The notes beneath the pieces are model-generated. The model saw only the letters and a list, made by a program, of their open reading frames with translations, was not told the origin of the DNA and ran no database searches. Source: Novosphingobium sp. G106 (GTDB taxonomy: Bacteria > Pseudomonadota > Alphaproteobacteria > Sphingomonadales > Sphingomonadaceae). Taken from it: DNA of 64,000 bases. Position 1 is the stretch's first letter; every line of letters begins with the position of its first letter. The DNA is taken from the NCBI RefSeq assembly GCF_019075875.1, contig NZ_JAHOOZ010000001.1, positions 5,522,001-5,586,000 on the forward strand. The letters run 5' to 3'. This document shows, piece by piece, positions 60,927-64,000 of the stretch. A program made the position numbers and the translations under genes.

Positions 60927-61958
60927 TCAGCCGGCGATCTGCGCCATCAGCTTCATTGCCGTTTCATCGACATTGGTCAGGCGCAGCACGGTGAAGCCGG
61001 CGTCGCGCCAGGCGGGAAACCGCTCCCTGATCCGCGCGGGCGGCCCGTAAAGCGCGCCTTGGTCGAGATAGTCCTCGGGCACTGCCGCTTCCGCCTCCTC
61101 CTTGCGCCCTGCTAGATAGAGCTCTTGGATGCGTTCCGCTTCCGCACCGAAGTCGCGGCCGACCATGGCCTGGTTGTGGAAGTTTTGATCCCTCGAGCCC
61201 ATGCCGCCGACGTAGAGCGCGGTCACCTTGCGCGCCTCGGCCATGGCGCCCTTGATGTCGTCGGTGACGATGACGCCCACATTGGCGACGATCTCGAAGT
61301 CCTTGAGCGTCTTGCCGTCGGCGCGCTTGGCCAGGCCTTCCTCGATGTACTTGATCTTGCCAGGCAGGTTGTGCGGCGTCGTGTGCATCGCGACGAGCCC
61401 GTCGGTGATCTCGCCGGTCAGCCGCAGGTTGCCGGGAGTGTTGGCGCCGAGCATGACCGGAATGTTTGGATCGCCATGGAGGATCGACTTGAGCGGCTTG
61501 GCCCGGCCGGTTGCGCCGGGACCGTCGTAGGGAATGCGGATCTCGGCGCCGCCATGCCTCAGCGGCTCCTCGCGGCGCCAGACCTTGCGCATGATCGCGA
61601 CATAGTCGCGGATGCGCTCGGCCGGCTTGCCCCAGGGCTGGCCGTACCAGCCCTCGACCACCTGCGGGTTCGACACGCCCAAGCCGATGACCATGCGCCC
61701 TTCACCGACGAGGGCATCGGCGGTCTGCGCGGTCATCGCGAGGTTGGTCGGCGTGCGCGCGGCGAGTTGGGCGATGCCGGTGGCCAGCCGCAGCTTCTTC
61801 GTCAGCGCGCCGATATAGACCAGCGGCGTGATCGCGTCGGAGCCGTAGGCCTCGGCCGACCAGATGGAGTCGAAGCCGAGCTTCTCTGCCAGCAGGATCT
61901 TTTCCATCGGTAGAGCCATCTTCGCGCCGCTGTAACCTATGTCGAGACCGAGCTTCAT
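60927..61958 (-). CDS. LLM-class F420-dependent-like flavin oxidoreductase
   Basis: 343 residues from ATG 61958 (GGAGA 6 bases ahead). Luciferase-like TIM barrel: MKLGLDIGYSG, ILLAEKLGFDSIWSAEAYGSDA, TPTNLAMTAQTADALVGEGRMVIGLGVS and PVMLGANTPGNLRLTGEITDG. Uses F420 or FMN to reduce or oxidise a small substrate; such genes are common in xenobiotic-degrading bacteria. Preceding region has no operon partner. Confidence 0.88.
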   Translation of the reverse strand: MKLGLDIGYSGAKMALPMEKILLAEKLGFDSIWSAEAYGSDAITPLVYIGALTKKLRLATGIAQLAARTPTNLAMTAQTADALVGEGRMVIGLGVSNPQVVEGWYGQPWGKPAERIRDYVAIMRKVWRREEPLRHGGAEIRIPYDGPGATGRAKPLKSILHGDPNIPVMLGANTPGNLRLTGEITDGLVAMHTTPHNLPGKIKYIEEGLAKRADGKTLKDFEIVANVGVIVTDDIKGAMAEARKVTALYVGGMGSRDQNFHNQAMVGRDFGAEAERIQELYLAGRKEEAEAAVPEDYLDQGALYGPPARIRERFPAWRDAGFTVLRLTNVDETAMKLMAQIAG

Positions 61959-62114
61959 CGGCGCTCTCCCTGCTCGTGTTAGAGTTTCGTCTTTCCATAT
62001 CATCGACGGCAGCTTCGGCCAGACGCGGGGACGATATAGCGGCGCGCGCAGGCTAACCGCCTTGCTGCACAACCATCCGGCCGATACCCAGCTGCGAAAA
62101 GAAGGAGCATTTTT

Positions 62115-63206
62115 ATGAAGGCGGCGGTCCTGCGCGAGAGATCGGCACCCCTCGTGATCGAGGACTTGACGATCGCCAAGCCGAAAGGCCGTGAAGTCCT
62201 CGTTCGGGTGACCGCGGTGGGCCTTTGTCATTCCGACATGCACGTGATCGATGGCGGCGCGCCGCTGCCCTTGCCGATCGTGCTGGGTCACGAGGTTGCC
62301 GGCGTGGTCGAGCAAGTCGGCGCGGACGTGCACCGGCTGAAGGCCGGCGATCACGTCGTCGTCTGCCTGGCCTTCCATTGCGGCCATTGCGAGCAGTGCG
62401 AGAGCGGGCACAGCAACCGCTGCCTGCCGCCCGAGGCAATGCGAGGCGAAAGCGAGGAGCCGCGCCTGCGTGATGCTGCCGGCGCGGCTATCGGCCAGTT
62501 CACCAACATCGGCGGCTTTGCCGAGCAGGTCCTCGTCCATGAAAGCGGCTGCGTTGCAATTCGCCGCGACATTCCGTTCGACAGGGCGGCGCTGATCGGT
62601 TGCGGCGTCACCACCGGCGTCGGTGCGGCGGTGCGCAGCGCACGAGTCCGGCCCGGCGAGACCGTGGCGATAATCGGCTGCGGCGGCGTCGGCCTTTCGG
62701 CGATCAACGGCGCCGCGATTGCCGGCGCGGGCCGGATCATCGCCATCGATCGCCTGCCGCTGAAGCTCGAGATGGCCAGGCGCTTCGGTGCGACCGACGT
62801 CGTTGATGCCTCGGCGGGAAGCGTGGTCGAGCAGGTCAAGGAGATCACCGGCGGGCGCGGCGTCGATCACGCGATCGAATGCGTCGGCCGCCAGGTAACG
62901 ATCGAGGATGGCTTCAGGATGCTCGGCAAGGGTGGCACCGCGACCATCGTCGGCGTCACCTCGCGCCAGACCACGATCGAGCTGTCGCCGCTATTGATGA
63001 TGCTCGGCGAGAAGCGCGTGCAGGGCTCCTACATGGGCGGCGTGCGCACCTTGATCGACATCCCGCGCTATGCCGATCTCTACATGCAGGGGCGGCTCAA
63101 TCTCGACGAACTGGTCTCGCAGCGGCTGACGCTGGCGCAGATCAACCAGGGGTTCGCGGACATGCTGAAGGGCGAAGTGGCGCGATCGGTGGTGGTGTTC
63201 GACTGA
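62115..63206 (+). CDS. Zinc-dependent alcohol dehydrogenase (class III-like MDR)
   Basis: 363 residues with AGGAG before the start. Catalytic zinc ligands in VGLCHSDMHV and VLGHEVAGVV; structural zinc Cys in FHCGHCEQCESGHSNRC; Rossmann GCGGVGLSAINGA. Resembles glutathione-dependent formaldehyde dehydrogenase-type and long-chain alcohol enzymes. A terminator follows directly. Substrate unknown. Confidence 0.92.
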   Translation: MKAAVLRERSAPLVIEDLTIAKPKGREVLVRVTAVGLCHSDMHVIDGGAPLPLPIVLGHEVAGVVEQVGADVHRLKAGDHVVVCLAFHCGHCEQCESGHSNRCLPPEAMRGESEEPRLRDAAGAAIGQFTNIGGFAEQVLVHESGCVAIRRDIPFDRAALIGCGVTTGVGAAVRSARVRPGETVAIIGCGGVGLSAINGAAIAGAGRIIAIDRLPLKLEMARRFGATDVVDASAGSVVEQVKEITGGRGVDHAIECVGRQVTIEDGFRMLGKGGTATIVGVTSRQTTIELSPLLMMLGEKRVQGSYMGGVRTLIDIPRYADLYMQGRLNLDELVSQRLTLAQINQGFADMLKGEVARSVVVFD

Positions 63207-63216
63207 CGTGCAAGCG

Positions 63217-63252
63217 AAAGGCGCCGCCAACCCTAGGGTCGGCGGCGCCTTT
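63217..63252. terminator. Bidirectional terminator between alcohol dehydrogenase and PEP-CTERM genes
   Basis: AAAGGCGCCGCC (63217-63228) and GGCGGCGCCTTT (63241-63252) form a perfect stem with A and T runs on both sides, 10 bases after the dehydrogenase stop and 17 before the convergent PEPxxWA-CTERM gene stop. Confidence 0.9.
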
Positions 63253-63269
63253 GATCGTGCCCCGGCCGA

Positions 63270-63986
63270 TCAGGCGTAGGAAACGCTGACCCGCTGGCGG
63301 CGGCGCATCGCGGCACCCGCGAAGCCGATGCCGAGGATCATCATCGCCCAGGTCGAGGGTTCGGGAACGCTGTTCGAGAAGATCTCGATGGCCGAGTTGG
63401 CTTTTTCACCGTTGTTGCCAACTTCGCCGATGTACAGCCAGAGGCCATTCAACTTCACCGCGCTGGTGAGATTGAACATGATCTGGCCGTTGTCACCGAG
63501 GCTCAGGAAGCCGGCGGGCAGCGTAGTGCTCGAGTCGGCGTCGAAGGCACCCAGCGTCGCGATCGAATTGTCGAAGACGTTCGCCCCCGTGGTCCCGAAC
63601 AGTCTGGCATTGACAGTCGGACGCTGCGTTCCGGGCGTGAAGACCGTGCCGCCAGCCCCGAAATTGAAGACGCTGAGACCGGCCAGGCCGGCCACGCAGG
63701 CCGCCGTGGCGCAGGGTGACAGCGAAAGCTTGATCGCATCGAGATCGAAGCCCGAGAACTGCCCCGGCGAACCGCCCGTGAAGTTGCTGGCATCCCTGAT
63801 CAGGATCGACGTGACGTTGTCCCCATAAGCCGTCAGATCGGCCGCAAAGACAGCGGTATTCGCTGGATTGTCGCCCGTCACGCCGGAGAGCTTGGTCAGA
63901 GTCACCGTAGCGGCGGATACTTGGGTGGATACGAGGGTCAGTGCCGTTGCAAGGCACAGGGTGCTGAACCGGAATCTCTTCGTCAT
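63270..63986 (-). CDS. PEPxxWA-CTERM sorting domain protein
   Basis: 238 residues. Signal peptide (LCLATALTLVSTQVSA, cleaved before ATVTL), a beta-rich middle with Asn/Thr/Gly content and a Cys pair (SPCATAACVAGL), and the C-terminal tripartite signal: VPEPSTWAMMILGIGFAG plus AMRRRQ. Such proteins are sorted to the outer surface or cell envelope by an exosortase/XrtA-type system, which is not in the window. The start is 14 bases from the window end, so its promoter is outside. Confidence 0.9.
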   Translation of the reverse strand: MTKRFRFSTLCLATALTLVSTQVSAATVTLTKLSGVTGDNPANTAVFAADLTAYGDNVTSILIRDASNFTGGSPGQFSGFDLDAIKLSLSPCATAACVAGLAGLSVFNFGAGGTVFTPGTQRPTVNARLFGTTGANVFDNSIATLGAFDADSSTTLPAGFLSLGDNGQIMFNLTSAVKLNGLWLYIGEVGNNGEKANSAIEIFSNSVPEPSTWAMMILGIGFAGAAMRRRQRVSVSYA

Positions 63987-64000
63987 GATCGGAGCCTCCT

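Noticed and set aside
1..64000. tRNA, rRNA, CRISPR arrays, insertion sequences, prophage or plasmid origin
   Set aside because: No cloverleaf, rRNA-like, regularly spaced repeat or transposase-like sequence was noticed by reading; a dedicated scan could still find a missed tRNA.

Overview
The window reads as chromosomal DNA of a high-GC alphaproteobacterium, most likely a member of the Sphingomonadaceae (Novosphingobium/Sphingobium/Sphingomonas type). Pointers to this are a PEPxxWA-CTERM sorting signal, a Gram-negative 'class GN' sortase with its single VIT/VWA substrate, a UrcA-type protein, a class I PHA synthase with a divergent phasin gene, and a dense set of CaiB/BaiF, aldo/keto reductase, LLM, P450 and amidohydrolase genes typical of aromatic- or steroid-degrading sphingomonads. 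I see no rRNA, tRNA, CRISPR array, transposase or phage gene.

Layout. 1-1.9 kb: end of a Tad/Flp pilus locus (TadG/TadE-like). 2-7.9 kb: an RND tripartite efflux operon whose outer-membrane factor gene is broken by a 1-nt loss in a C run. 8-11.2 kb: VOC protein, an ApbE/PepSY flavin-iron pair, UrcA protein and dodecin. 11.2-21.3 kb: a catabolic gene cluster, almost all on the minus strand. It holds three CaiB/BaiF CoA-transferases (one without the catalytic Asp), two hot-dog type acyl-CoA hydratases, a 3-hydroxyisobutyrate-dehydrogenase-like enzyme, an SMP-30 lactonase, an aldo/keto reductase, a cysteine hydrolase and a GntR regulator. The perfect palindrome ATAATGCATTAT occurs at both promoter regions of the cluster and is the likely GntR operator. 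21.3-24.6 kb: a more AT-rich patch with regulators, followed by cytochrome b561 and a cupredoxin. 24.7-31.7 kb: PEP-mutase/isocitrate lyase family enzyme, amidohydrolase and a Cox-like molybdenum hydroxylase operon (G, M, S, L-type) whose large subunit carries an extra C-terminal module.

31.9-35.5 kb: a dedicated sortase/substrate pair (LPQTA signal) divergent from an XRE regulator that is preceded by three 10-bp phased repeats. 35.6-45.4 kb: lipoprotein, acyltransferase, P450, APH-like kinase, molybdopterin oxidoreductase, aldo/keto reductase, CMD protein, an acidic protein of unknown function and an SDR. 45.5-49.5 kb: PHA metabolism (phaZ and phaC on minus; phasin on plus) with two PhaR-like operators between phaC and the phasin gene. 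49.5-58.1 kb: amidohydrolase, cytochrome b, a winged-helix regulator, then a metal or metallophore uptake region (PepSY membrane protein with a Met/His-rich loop and a frameshift, TonB receptor, DUF2946-like protein, FecCD permease, ABC ATPase). 58.1-63.2 kb: enoyl-CoA hydratase, two MDR dehydrogenases, TauE/SafE exporter and an LLM oxidoreductase. 63.3-64 kb: a PEPxxWA-CTERM protein.

The strongest leads for something little described are the GntR/palindrome-controlled CoA-ester pathway with a catalytically degenerate CoA-transferase partner, and the sortase/VIT-VWA/XRE unit with its phased operator. Both gene disruptions (about 6757 and 53193) lie in C homopolymers and may be sequencing errors rather than real mutations.
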